A stretch of 64,000 nt of DNA from Bacillota bacterium (lineage in GTDB: Bacteria > Bacillota > Clostridia > Christensenellales > Aristaeellaceae), in contig JAEYOW010000010.1 of assembly GCA_023411375.1 (NCBI GenBank), forward strand, positions 124,001 to 188,000, written 5' to 3'. The first letter of the stretch is position 1. Each line of letters opens with the position of its first letter. The notes under the pieces were generated by a model. It was not told the DNA's origin, searched no databases, and saw only the letters and a list, made by a program, of their open reading frames with translations. A program made the translations under genes and the position numbers. Of this stretch, positions 34,141-42,722 are shown one piece after another.

Positions 34141-34272
34141 CAAAAATCCATGCAATTTGGGTAAGCCGCGTTTCTTGCGCCTCTTGGGCGCTCGCAACGC
34201 TTGCGCGAAAACGCTACGTTGCAAGGCTTTGAGGCGCTGCCCCAATCCCCGGAAGGGATCCGAGGCCCCTTC
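34141..34272 (-). repeat. Dispersed repeat, copy B (inverted copy of 31587-31717)
   Basis: Read on the minus strand this matches copy A across about 130 bases, including the CGCAAGCGTTGCGAGCGCCC core and a GCATG end. The pair brackets the RHH, hypothetical and GGDEF genes in inverted orientation. Confidence 0.8.
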
Positions 34273-34295
34273 CCCCCCTTTGTCACGGCCATGCG

Positions 34296-35444
34296 TTACA
34301 AGCCAAACAACTCGCGTGCGGCGACCATGTTCCCCCGCACGTCCACCCCAAAGGGACACCGCTTTTCGCACGCGCCGCAGCGGATGCATTCCCCCGCCGG
34401 GTGCTTCAGAAGCGCATAATGCCCGCGCACGGTTTCGGGTATGTCCGCATGTGCCCGCGCAAGGGCCAGGAACTTTGTGACGGCCGCGATATCAATACCC
34501 TTGGGGCATGGCGCGCAATGGCCGCAATACATACACCGTCCCTGCCAGCTGATTTTGGGCATTTTGGCAAAGGCGGCGGCGTAATCGCGCAGCCCTGCGT
34601 CCGCCTCCTCGTAAGCAAGGCAATCCTGAAGCTGCCGGACGCTGCGCGCGCCCGCGAGCACCGTGCAAACGGCCGGGCGGGTGAGCGCGTAATGAATAAG
34701 CTGGCAAACGGTCAGCGCCCGCCCGGCGGGCGACAGCCTGGCGTCCAGCAGGTCGCCGCCGCCAAAGGCTTTCATCACGGTAATACCCACCCCTGCCCGC
34801 TGGCACGCCTCATACAGCGTTTCGCGCTCCGGGTCCATATTCAGCAGGGCGTCCTCGTAGCTTTCCCCGCGCCAAAGATCCTCGCAATCCTCGCTGGCGG
34901 GCAGCAGATCGTAACAGGGATTAACACTGAACATCAGCACCTCGATCAGCCCGCTACGCACAGCCTCCAGAGCCACCTGCGGGTTGTGGCTGCTTACGCC
35001 GACATGCCGGATAATGCCCGCCCTTTTCAGCTCCAGCGCGTAGGCCATCACAGGCCCGTCCGCCACGGCGCGCCAGTCGTCCATCGCGTCCACGTAATGT
35101 ATCATTCCAATGTCGATAAATCCGGCGTCCAGCCGCTTTAAAAGCAGCTCAAGGGCCTGCCGGACCTCGCCTATCTCCCGTGTTCGCTTATATTGGCCAT
35201 CCTTCCATACGGTACACAGGTGCGCCTGAAGGATAAACTTTTCCCGCCGTCCATCAAGCGCCCTGCGAAGCGCCTCATGCAGCGCCGGGTCGGCGCTGTA
35301 AAGGTCAAAATAGTTAATTCCGCTGCGTTCGGCCTCATCAAGCAGCTTCTGCGCCATGCCATAATCCTCTTCCACCATGCCTTCACACCCAAGGCCAATT
35401 TCACTGACCATGAGGCCGGTGCTGCCAAGCTCGCGGTATTCCAT
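34296..35444 (-). CDS. Aldo/keto reductase with C-terminal 4Fe-4S domain
   Basis: A 382-residue protein. An AKR barrel (MEYRELGSTGLMVSEIGLG...VGVSSHNPQ...AFGGG) fills about 1-285. The C-terminal 100 residues hold CMYCGHCAPCPKG and CIRCGACEKRCPFG, giving two ferredoxin-like clusters. Members of this branch are likely redox enzymes coupling NAD(P)H and ferredoxin, but substrates are mostly unknown. AAGGAGG lies six bases before the ATG. The gene is alone, ending near dispersed repeat copy B. Confidence 0.88.
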   Translation of the reverse strand: MEYRELGSTGLMVSEIGLGCEGMVEEDYGMAQKLLDEAERSGINYFDLYSADPALHEALRRALDGRREKFILQAHLCTVWKDGQYKRTREIGEVRQALELLLKRLDAGFIDIGMIHYVDAMDDWRAVADGPVMAYALELKRAGIIRHVGVSSHNPQVALEAVRSGLIEVLMFSVNPCYDLLPASEDCEDLWRGESYEDALLNMDPERETLYEACQRAGVGITVMKAFGGGDLLDARLSPAGRALTVCQLIHYALTRPAVCTVLAGARSVRQLQDCLAYEEADAGLRDYAAAFAKMPKISWQGRCMYCGHCAPCPKGIDIAAVTKFLALARAHADIPETVRGHYALLKHPAGECIRCGACEKRCPFGVDVRGNMVAARELFGL

Positions 35445-35529
35445 GGGTCCCTCCTTCGCGCATCGCGGTTGTAATGATGGAAAAAGCATAGCACATAGAG
35501 TTCACTTTATGTTAAGAGGAAAAACCGGA

Positions 35530-36462
35530 CTATGCCAGCGTAAACGCTGCGATACCGACAAACGCCGCGACAGAGAGCAGCGTGGAAACCGACAGCGTGG
35601 TGGAGATGTACTCGCCGTGGCCGGTCACATCCGCGTACAGCGGGATAATGAACGGCGCGGGCAGCGTAAAGCCCAGCATCAGCGCGACCAGCAGCTGCTT
35701 GTCGTATGGCGTAATGGCAAAAACCACAAGCGCGCACACGGCGCACAGCGCCCCCATCACCAGCAGGCGCAAAAGGGCCGTTAGCATCACAGGCTTCATG
35801 ATGGCGCGGTTAAAGGAAAGCTCGTAGCCCACCATCAGTAAAATGAGCACCGCCGTAGGCGCGGTGAGGAACGAGATCAGCGAGCCGACCAGCGGCCCTA
35901 TGCCGGATGCCGCCACCCATTTGCCCACGCCCAGCAGGCCCAGCGCGATGCCCAAAAGCATGCCCACGCTCGCGGGGTTGGTCAGCATATTTTTGGCGGC
36001 CGCGCGCACGGAGGGCTTCTGGCCGTTCACCACCTCCAGGGTAGACATAAACACAGTGTAGGCAAACACCGTCTGCCCGATATCCGCCATGGCAAACACA
36101 TGCGTCTGCGACGCGCCATACAGCAGCCCAAACAACGCGTAGCCAAGCATGCCGCCCTCAAAGCCCGTTACCAAAAAAGGCATGAATTTGCCAAAGCGCG
36201 GGTTAAACCGCCGCAGCCAGAATCCCAGCGCCAGCGCAGCGCCGAGGCTTATGTACACCGCCAGAAAGGTGACCAGCGTCCTGCCGGAATAATCCGCCGT
36301 AAAAAAAGCGTTGAACAGCACGACGGGCAGCGTGATCTTGCCCACCACGGCCTTTATGCCCCGCAGCCCGCCCGCGTCAAACCATTGCCTGCGCTTGCAC
36401 ACATAGCCCAGCGCGATCACTAAAAGCACGGGCAGCACCATTTCAAGGATGGATAATGCCAT
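35530..36462 (-). CDS. AEC-family transporter (auxin efflux carrier superfamily)
   Basis: A 310-residue protein with about ten hydrophobic segments. The N-terminal VLPVLLVIALGYV is typical of the family and a middle loop separates two five-helix halves. Bacterial members transport malate, malonate or related acids. The chosen start is the ATG of MALSILEM; a GTG 15 bases earlier is possible because GAGGTG overlaps it. Substrate unknown. Confidence 0.82.
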   Translation of the reverse strand: MALSILEMVLPVLLVIALGYVCKRRQWFDAGGLRGIKAVVGKITLPVVLFNAFFTADYSGRTLVTFLAVYISLGAALALGFWLRRFNPRFGKFMPFLVTGFEGGMLGYALFGLLYGASQTHVFAMADIGQTVFAYTVFMSTLEVVNGQKPSVRAAAKNMLTNPASVGMLLGIALGLLGVGKWVAASGIGPLVGSLISFLTAPTAVLILLMVGYELSFNRAIMKPVMLTALLRLLVMGALCAVCALVVFAITPYDKQLLVALMLGFTLPAPFIIPLYADVTGHGEYISTTLSVSTLLSVAAFVGIAAFTLA

Positions 36463-36671
36463 AATTACAACACGCACCTCTCAAAAAAGAGGCTGCTGCA
36501 CGGAAGGGAAACGCGGAGACAACCCGCCCCCAACCCCTGCAGTCAAAGGCTTTGCCCTTAACAATCCCATGGCTGCACGCGCGTTGCGCGGGCAACCGTG
36601 GGCAGGGGTAGCGGAGAAAAATCCCCGCCCATACTCCCTTTACGTACAACAGCCCATGCTGTGATAATAGA
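36463..36671. other. Intergenic region with hairpins between AEC gene and lsrF
   Basis: The 209 bases contain CCTCTcaaaaaAGAGG at the AEC end and a longer imperfect hairpin around GCACGCGCGTTGCGCGGGC in the middle. No frame is convincing. A CTTTGACTGCAGGGGTTGGG stretch (minus strand) resembles part of 16545-16755, so a second dispersed element may be present. No T-tract marks a clear lsrF terminator. Confidence 0.4.
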
Positions 36672-37550
36672 TTAGTGAATCGCGTCCTGATAGAACTCGT
36701 AGGCTTCCTTATCGGTGTAGCCCTCGTGAACGATCTTGCGGATGGCCTGCGCCATTTCAACGCTGTGCTCGCTCTGGAAGATGTTGCGGCCCATATCCAG
36801 GCCGCGCGCACCGCCTTGAATGCTGCGGTAGGCAAGGGTCAGCGCCTCGTCCTCGGGCAGCTTTTTGCCGCCGGCAACCACGATCGGCACCGGGCAAGCC
36901 GCCACAACCTCCTCGAAGTTGTCGCAGTAATAGGTCTTGACCATCTGCACGCCCATCTCGGCCACAATGCGGGTAGCAAGCTTGAAGAAGCGGTCCGTGC
37001 GCTCCATATCCTTGCCCACGGCCACAACGCCCAGCGTGGGGATGGAGTAGCGGAAGCCGGCGTTGATTACGCGGCTCAGGTTGTCGATGCTGGAAAGCTG
37101 CCCGTCCGCGCCAATAAAGGTCTGCACGGCCATGCAGTCCGCGTTCATGCGGATGGAATCCTCAACGTCAACGGCCACAACCTCGTGGCTCAGGTCGTCG
37201 TTTAACATGCTGGAACCGGAAGAAACGCGCAGGGCGATGGCCTTGCGGTTGTCAACCGGTACGCAGGTGCGGATAGCGCCGCGCGTACCCATCAGGCAGT
37301 CGATGCTGGGCAGCAGCTTGGGGATCACCAAATCCAGGCGCTCCAGGCCCGCCGTGGAGCCCATGAAATAGCCGTGGTCAAAAGCGAACATCACGGTGTT
37401 GCCGCTCTTGGGATCAAAGATGTTGGCGAGATGCTTCTTCATGCCCCAATCCAGGTTGTTGGCGCCCTTTACATAAAAGCCGCCCTGATTGCCGAACGCC
37501 TCTCCCACATGATAATCCTTCGCGACCTTCAATCCGTCTTTATCAGCCAT
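36672..37550 (-). CDS. lsrF: LsrF-like 3-hydroxy-5-phosphonooxypentane-2,4-dione thiolase
   Basis: A 292-residue aldolase-fold protein. FAFDHGYFMGSTAGLE and the catalytic-lysine strand VQMVKTYYCDNFEEVV (Lys205) match LsrF, which ends phospho-AI-2 breakdown by passing an acetyl group to CoA, leaving dihydroxyacetone phosphate. GGGAGG is seven bases from the ATG; an upstream frame to 37775 has no start signal. It is the last gene of the minus-strand lsrACDB-F set. The alternative is a class I fructose-bisphosphate aldolase of the DhnA type, but operon context favours LsrF. Confidence 0.9.
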   Translation of the reverse strand: MADKDGLKVAKDYHVGEAFGNQGGFYVKGANNLDWGMKKHLANIFDPKSGNTVMFAFDHGYFMGSTAGLERLDLVIPKLLPSIDCLMGTRGAIRTCVPVDNRKAIALRVSSGSSMLNDDLSHEVVAVDVEDSIRMNADCMAVQTFIGADGQLSSIDNLSRVINAGFRYSIPTLGVVAVGKDMERTDRFFKLATRIVAEMGVQMVKTYYCDNFEEVVAACPVPIVVAGGKKLPEDEALTLAYRSIQGGARGLDMGRNIFQSEHSVEMAQAIRKIVHEGYTDKEAYEFYQDAIH

Positions 37551-37635
37551 TGGTCCATACCTCCCTGATTGATGTTTGTATTCATATGATGACAGCCTCG
37601 GCGGGATGTCCGCCTCGTCCGCCACGAAAGGGAGT

Positions 37636-37664
37636 GGGAGCGGCAAACGCCGCAACCCGCTCCC
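37636..37664 (-). other. Intercistronic hairpin between lsrB and lsrF
   Basis: GGGAGCGG (37636-37643) pairs with CCGCTCCC (37657-37664), just after the lsrB stop on the minus strand. No T-tract follows, so it may protect the lsrB part of the message or partly stop transcription. Confidence 0.5.
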
Positions 37665-37686
37665 TTGTGGGTCTTCCAATGAAGAA

Positions 37687-38748
37687 TTAGAAATCGTAGT
37701 TATCCATGTTCTCGGCGGTGAACACGGCACGCTCGGGCAGGAGCACCACGCCGCTGTCATCCGCGGTGTAGGCATTGGGGTCCAGCACGGTGTTGGGCTC
37801 GATGGTCACGGTGCCGATGTCGGGAACCTCAACGGTATCGCCAACCTTCAGCTCCTGGCCGCTGGCAAGCAGGTAAGCCATGTAGCAGCCCAAAGCGCCC
37901 TGGATCTTGCAATCCCACAGGCCCCAGCGGGTCAGGATGCCGGCGCGGCAGTAATCCTTCATGCTGTTGGGGGAGGCAAAGCCGGTGATGGAAACCTTGG
38001 CAGCGTCATAGCCCAGGTTCTGAGCGGCCTGCGCCTGTCCGGGCAGAGCGGTGGAGTCGTTGCAGATGATGCCGTCGATATCCGGGTAGGCGGTCAGGAT
38101 GGACTCGCCAACCGTGATGGCCTTCTCGGCGTCCTGCTCGGAGTAGTAGTTGCTGGGGTTGACGTTAACCCAGTTGGGGTACTTCTCGGCGATGTAGGCT
38201 TCGCCGGCAACCTGCCAGCTGTTCTGGTCGGTCACGGTCGCCTGGCTGTAATGCCACACGTACTTGATCTCGTCCTTGGCAACGTCCTTGCCGCGCTCGG
38301 TCATGCTCTCGGCGAGCATATCCACCAGCATCTGGCCCAGCTGCTCAGGGGTGCCCTGGCTGACCATGATGGCGCGGTCCTCGGCCAGCGAGTCGCTGTC
38401 CCACGTGGTGACGATCATGCCGGCTTCCTTGGCTTCCTTCAGAGCGTCGCTCACGCCGGCGGCGTCAACGGTTGAGATGCACAGGGCATCCGCGCCGCTG
38501 TTGATGGCGTTCTGGATGATGGCGACCTGATTGGCGACGGACGCCTCGGGGTTGCCCTGGTAATCGACCTTGAAACCGTTCTTGGCGGCAAAGTCCTGAG
38601 CGCCTACGTTAGCGGACTCAAAGAACGCGTTGCCGGACAGCTTGGGGATGAACACAACCGTGGTGTCTTCCGCCATGGCGACGGACAGCATGCCGACGCA
38701 CAGCACGAGAGCCAGCGTCGCGGCCAGGATCTTGGAGAACCTTTTCAT
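37687..38748 (-). CDS. lsrB: AI-2-binding protein LsrB-like (periplasmic-type SBP)
   Basis: A 353-residue substrate-binding protein. The signal peptide ends AMA-EDT near residue 26. The fold and sequence track LsrB: FIPKLSG (Lys36), TTWDSDS (Asp117), VTDQNSW (Asp174, Gln175) and ALPGQAQAA (Pro236). Residues equivalent to LsrB Lys35, Asp116, Asp166, Gln167 and Pro220 are present, but the position matching Ala222 is Gln238. It presumably captures autoinducer-2 for the ABC importer encoded beside it. No lipobox cysteine is present, unlike most Gram-positive SBPs. AGGAGG serves the ATG. Rhamnose-type binding is the less likely alternative. Confidence 0.88.
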   Translation of the reverse strand: MKRFSKILAATLALVLCVGMLSVAMAEDTTVVFIPKLSGNAFFESANVGAQDFAAKNGFKVDYQGNPEASVANQVAIIQNAINSGADALCISTVDAAGVSDALKEAKEAGMIVTTWDSDSLAEDRAIMVSQGTPEQLGQMLVDMLAESMTERGKDVAKDEIKYVWHYSQATVTDQNSWQVAGEAYIAEKYPNWVNVNPSNYYSEQDAEKAITVGESILTAYPDIDGIICNDSTALPGQAQAAQNLGYDAAKVSITGFASPNSMKDYCRAGILTRWGLWDCKIQGALGCYMAYLLASGQELKVGDTVEVPDIGTVTIEPNTVLDPNAYTADDSGVVLLPERAVFTAENMDNYDF

Positions 38749-38817
38749 TGTGAAATACCTCCTGATGGTTTTATTTCTTGCACGCCTTTCAGCGCGTAAG
38801 GAAACGATGGGATGGAG

Positions 38818-39837
38818 TCAGGCGTTACGGCTGACCGCCGTGGGGTGCTTCAAGCGGTTAAAGAACTTGCGCAGCTTGGGGTTGGTACCCGCAAAGCGGA
38901 AGGAAACCACCAGCACCAGCATAATGCCGACCGGGATATCCAGATACTGTGTGGCGACCCCGTTGAGGTTGAGGCCGATGCGCAGCAGGCCGATCGCCAA
39001 CGCCGCCAGCGCCGATCCGATCACCCCGCCGCTTCCGCCCAGGTTGCTTGTGCCGCCAAGCACAACAGCGGTAATGATGGGCAGCGTATACTCGGCGCCC
39101 ATGTCCGCCTTGGCGGTGCCCAGGTAGGCGGTAAGCAGAATACCCGCAATGGATGCGCTCAGGCCCGAAAGCACGTAGGTGCTCATGATAACCGCGCGGG
39201 AATTAATGCCGCTGAACTCGGCCGCGCTCTGGTTAACGCCGCACAGGAAAATCTTCCGGCCGTAATTGGTGCGGTGCAAGAGCATGTATGACAGCAGCAC
39301 AAGCACCAGGAAAATGACGAACTGCATGGGAATGACGCCAAAAACCTTGGTTTTGCTGATCGCGCGGAAGGCCTCCGGGAAATTGCTGATACCCTGATAG
39401 GCTTCCGTAGCGCTCATATTGGTAACCGCCAGAGCCAGTCCGGAATAAAGGAAGGAGCCCCCCAGCGTAACCACCATCGGCTGCACGCCCGTATACGCTA
39501 CGAAAAATCCGCTCAGCGCCCCGCACAGCGCGCCCGCGATGAGGGCGATGGCGCAGGCCACGAAGATATTAAGCCCGGCGTCGTTCCAAAGCACGCCCAC
39601 CATAATGCTCGTAAGCCCAACGATGGAGCCGGCCTGGATGTCAATACCACCGGTGATCATCACAAAGGTGACAAACAGCGAGATGATGCACACGGGGATG
39701 AACTGGTTGAGGCTGTTGAACAGCCGGGTGATGTTCAAAAACTTGGAGTTCATCGCGCCGAAGACCACAAATTCCAGAACGATCACAAGGATCAGGAAGC
39801 TCTCCCAGCGGACGAAGGTTTTTTTCAGCTTATTCAC
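38818..39837 (-). CDS. lsrD: AI-2 ABC transporter permease LsrD-like
   Basis: A 339-residue permease with about nine hydrophobic segments and FVMITGGIDIQAGSIVGLTSIMVGVL, the ribose-type permease signature. The start is GTG at 39837, overlapping the lsrC stop by eight bases, with GGGAG nine bases upstream. It forms the membrane channel with LsrC, moving AI-2 into the cell. LsrC and LsrD are paralogues, so which is which rests on gene order (A-C-D-B). Confidence 0.88.
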   Translation of the reverse strand: MNKLKKTFVRWESFLILVIVLEFVVFGAMNSKFLNITRLFNSLNQFIPVCIISLFVTFVMITGGIDIQAGSIVGLTSIMVGVLWNDAGLNIFVACAIALIAGALCGALSGFFVAYTGVQPMVVTLGGSFLYSGLALAVTNMSATEAYQGISNFPEAFRAISKTKVFGVIPMQFVIFLVLVLLSYMLLHRTNYGRKIFLCGVNQSAAEFSGINSRAVIMSTYVLSGLSASIAGILLTAYLGTAKADMGAEYTLPIITAVVLGGTSNLGGSGGVIGSALAALAIGLLRIGLNLNGVATQYLDIPVGIMLVLVVSFRFAGTNPKLRKFFNRLKHPTAVSRNA

Positions 39838-40849
39838 CGTCGGTCGCTCCCTTCATATCAGCCGCCACATGAAGCGTCTTGGCGGCCAGCCGTTCCCGCC
39901 TGGCCTTTTCCACCGCGCGGCGGCGGATCAGCGCGTCGGAAACCACGATGATGATGAGCAGGATACCTGTAATGGTATCGTCATAGTCCGAGGACAGTCC
40001 GATAAATACAAGCACGCGGCTGATGGATGCCATGATGGCCGCGCCCACGCCCGCGCCGATGACCGAACCAACACCGCCCGAAAGGCTGATGCCGCCCAGC
40101 ACACACGCCGCGATAACCTTCATTTCGTAGCCGTTGCCAGCGATGGGCGTTACAAAGCCCACACGGCTGACGTAGAGCACGCCGCCGACCGCCGCCAGCA
40201 CGCCGCACAGCGCAAAGGAAGCAAACTTTGTGCCCTCCACGGGGATGCCCAGCAGCGTCGCGCCGCCAACGTTATCGCCCACGGCGGCAAGGTAACGGCC
40301 CCGCTTGGTTCTGGTCATAATCAGGTGAACGGCGATAATCAGCAGGATCGCGCCCAGATAAAACCAGGTGATGGAGCCGAACAGGCGGCCCTGCGACAGG
40401 CTCTTAAAATCGAAGGAGATGTTTTCGACCCACTTGCCATTGGTATAAACGTAAATCAGGCCGCGAACGATGCCGTTGGTACCAAGTGTCATTATAATGG
40501 AAGGAATGCGCAGCACCGTTACGCCGAAGCCGTTGACGCAGCCGATCAGGAGACCCACCAGCAACGCCGCGCCGATAGCGAGGAACCAGGGCTGCCCGTC
40601 GCGGATCATAGTGCCGCTGATTGCGGCGGCCATGCCTACCGTCGCCCCGACGGAAACGTCAATCTCACCCGTAATGATGACCAGCGCGATGCCGACCGCC
40701 ACCACCGTGTAAACAACGCTGCTGTTCAGGCACAGCCAAATGTTGTTCAGGGTTAAAAACGAGGGGTTGATCGCGCCCACACCCAGGAACATCAGAATAA
40801 TGAACACGACCGAGGTAAGCTCGCGGGAGTGTAGCAGCTTCTTAAGCAT
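39830..40849 (-). CDS. lsrC: AI-2 ABC transporter permease LsrC-like
   Basis: A 339-residue permease with the same fold as its neighbour. VGIALVIITGEIDVSVGATVGMAAAISG is the conserved BPD_transp_2-type segment. The ATG of MLKKLLH has GGGAG nine bases upstream and overlaps the lsrA stop by eight bases. Overlaps across lsrA-lsrC-lsrD imply coupled translation. Confidence 0.88.
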   Translation of the reverse strand: MLKKLLHSRELTSVVFIILMFLGVGAINPSFLTLNNIWLCLNSSVVYTVVAVGIALVIITGEIDVSVGATVGMAAAISGTMIRDGQPWFLAIGAALLVGLLIGCVNGFGVTVLRIPSIIMTLGTNGIVRGLIYVYTNGKWVENISFDFKSLSQGRLFGSITWFYLGAILLIIAVHLIMTRTKRGRYLAAVGDNVGGATLLGIPVEGTKFASFALCGVLAAVGGVLYVSRVGFVTPIAGNGYEMKVIAACVLGGISLSGGVGSVIGAGVGAAIMASISRVLVFIGLSSDYDDTITGILLIIIVVSDALIRRRAVEKARRERLAAKTLHVAADMKGATDGE

Positions 40850-42362
40850 TGGTAGCACTCCCTTCCACAACGCCGAAGGCGGCAGCCATCAGGCTGTCCT
40901 GGCAGATATCGCACTTGGAAAACTCTTTGTTGATATGGCCCGAATACATCGTGACAGCCCGGTCGCTCAGCTCCACGATTTCCTCCATATCGGAGGAGAT
41001 CAGAAGGATAGCCAGCCCCTGCTCCTTGAGCTGCTCAATGATGGCGTACACGTCGCCGCGTGCCGCTGCGTCGATGCCGCGCGTGGGCTCGTCCAGAATC
41101 AGCACCTTGGGGTGCGTGGAGAGCGCGCGGGCAATGACGACCTTCTGCTGGTTGCCGCCGGAGAGCGAGCCGATAAGCTGATCGCGCCCCGTGACCTTGG
41201 TGCGGAACGCCTTGATAAAGTTATCGGTGACGTTTCGCTCCTCGCGGAAATTAATGAAGAATTTGCTCATGTGGTTCAGGTTGGCGGCGGTTGTGTTGGC
41301 CGCCACGTCGCTGATGCGGAAGATACCGTTTAAGAAACGATCCTCCGGCACATAGTTGAGGCCCTCATCCAGCATCTGGCGGGTGCTCATGCCGGTAACA
41401 TCCCGGCCCATCAGGCGAACCTTGCCGCTTTTTACCGCGTCGCGGCCGAATATCGTGGTTGCAAGCTCCGTGCGGCCAGCGCCCACAACGCCTGCCAGGC
41501 CCAGAATCTCGCCTGGGTATACCTGCAGGCAGATATCGCTGAAGCCATAACCGGAAAGGTGATCGACCACCAGCGCCGGCTCGGTGTGTCCGTAATCCAC
41601 CACAGGGCAGTCCCTACGGCAGGATTGCACCTCGCTGTCCGGGGGCAGCAGGCCCGCCACCAGCATATCGCGGGTAAAGTCGCCCACCGGGCCGTTGAGC
41701 GTAATCACGCCGTCGCGCATGATGAGCACCTGATCGGCAATCTCAAAAACCTCGCTGAGGCGGTGTGTGATGTACACGATGCCGATACCCTTGCGCTTCA
41801 GGTCGCGCACAATTTTAAACAGCGATTCAACCTCGTTGAACGTAAGCGAGCTGGTGGGCTCGTCCAGAATCAGCAGGCGGGAATCGCGCATCAGGCCGCG
41901 CAGAAGCTCAACCAACTGCTGCTCGGCAATAGAAAGCGTGGCGGCCTTGCGGCCCAAATCCAGCTTCCATCCCAGGTGGGCAATCAGCTCGGTCAAGCGG
42001 CGATGCAGCTCGCCGCGCTTTTCCTCAAAGCCCATGACCACGTTTTCCTCCACGGTCATGTTGGGAAACAGCATCGGCTCCTGCGGTACCAGGTAAATAC
42101 CCTGGGCGAGAGAAGCGGACGGCTTACCCAGCCTGACAGGCTTGCCGTTCATGAAAATTTCGCCGCCATCCGTCTCGTAAATGCCCATGATGATTTTCAT
42201 CAGGGTACTTTTACCCGCGCCGTTGCCGCCGATCAGGGCGACGACCTCGCCGGCGTTGACATCCAGATTGATCCCCTTGAGCACCGCATTGTTGCCAAAA
42301 GCCTTGGTAATCCCTCGCACCGAGATCAGGGCATCGGGCTGTTGGTTCACAACATCGTTCAC
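40842..42362 (-). CDS. lsrA: AI-2 ABC transporter ATP-binding protein LsrA-like
   Basis: A 506-residue protein with two ABC domains. The first has Walker A GGNGAGKST and signature LSIAEQQLVELLRG; the second has a degenerate Walker A (GVVGAGRTE) but a full LSGGNQQKVVIARAL signature and LILDEPTRGID. This unequal pair is normal for the sugar/AI-2 class. The likely start is a GTG at 42362 with GGAGG eight bases upstream; ATGs at 42383 and 42401 lack sites. It powers import through LsrC/LsrD. Confidence 0.88.
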   Translation of the reverse strand: MNDVVNQQPDALISVRGITKAFGNNAVLKGINLDVNAGEVVALIGGNGAGKSTLMKIIMGIYETDGGEIFMNGKPVRLGKPSASLAQGIYLVPQEPMLFPNMTVEENVVMGFEEKRGELHRRLTELIAHLGWKLDLGRKAATLSIAEQQLVELLRGLMRDSRLLILDEPTSSLTFNEVESLFKIVRDLKRKGIGIVYITHRLSEVFEIADQVLIMRDGVITLNGPVGDFTRDMLVAGLLPPDSEVQSCRRDCPVVDYGHTEPALVVDHLSGYGFSDICLQVYPGEILGLAGVVGAGRTELATTIFGRDAVKSGKVRLMGRDVTGMSTRQMLDEGLNYVPEDRFLNGIFRISDVAANTTAANLNHMSKFFINFREERNVTDNFIKAFRTKVTGRDQLIGSLSGGNQQKVVIARALSTHPKVLILDEPTRGIDAAARGDVYAIIEQLKEQGLAILLISSDMEEIVELSDRAVTMYSGHINKEFSKCDICQDSLMAAAFGVVEGSATNA

Positions 42363-42422
42363 TCGCAAAACCTCCAGTGGCATTACAAATGTTTTTGCCA
42401 TGTCGTTTTTGTTTATGCTGAC

Positions 42423-42451
42423 ATGATACTATGGTTTTATACATTTGTCAA
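42423..42451 (-). promoter_or_regulatory. SigA promoter of lsrACDBF
   Basis: On the minus strand TTGACA (42446-42451) and TATCAT (42423-42428) have a 17-base spacer. An ACATTTG motif overlaps the -35/spacer junction (42441-42447) and recurs at 42385-42391 (reverse) and at 42679-42685 beside lsrR, so it may be part of an LsrR site. Confidence 0.7.
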
Positions 42452-42617
42452 CGACTCCATCAAAAAAAGTTTTAAATATTGGAGTGACGGCATTGGCGCT
42501 CCGCGCATTTTTTGGATACTATTCACATCGCAGACATCCCTCGTTTACCTTAAATGCACAGTTTTTCAAAAAAAGTAAGGACCGCGCAAAAATCCGCGCG
42601 TTTTTTGCCACCCCTCA

Positions 42618-42646
42618 TTGACATTCCCCGCGGAGGATGATATACT
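42618..42646 (+). promoter_or_regulatory. SigA promoter of lsrR-lsrK-cupin
   Basis: TTGACA (42618-42623) and TATACT (42641-42646) are 17 bases apart, near consensus. The transcript would start about 70 bases before lsrR. Confidence 0.75.
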
Positions 42647-42656
42647 ACCAGCATAA

Positions 42657-42674
42657 ACAACAATTGTTTTGTTG
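42657..42674. promoter_or_regulatory. Palindromic operator candidate for LsrR
   Basis: AACAATTGTT (42659-42668) is a perfect palindrome, flanked by CAAC and GTTG, just after the lsrR -10 box. Its place over the start region fits an autoregulatory repressor site. Confidence 0.5.
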
Positions 42675-42722
42675 ATAAACATTTGCATCCCGAACAGACG
42701 AACGTTCGGAAAGGGGGACGCC

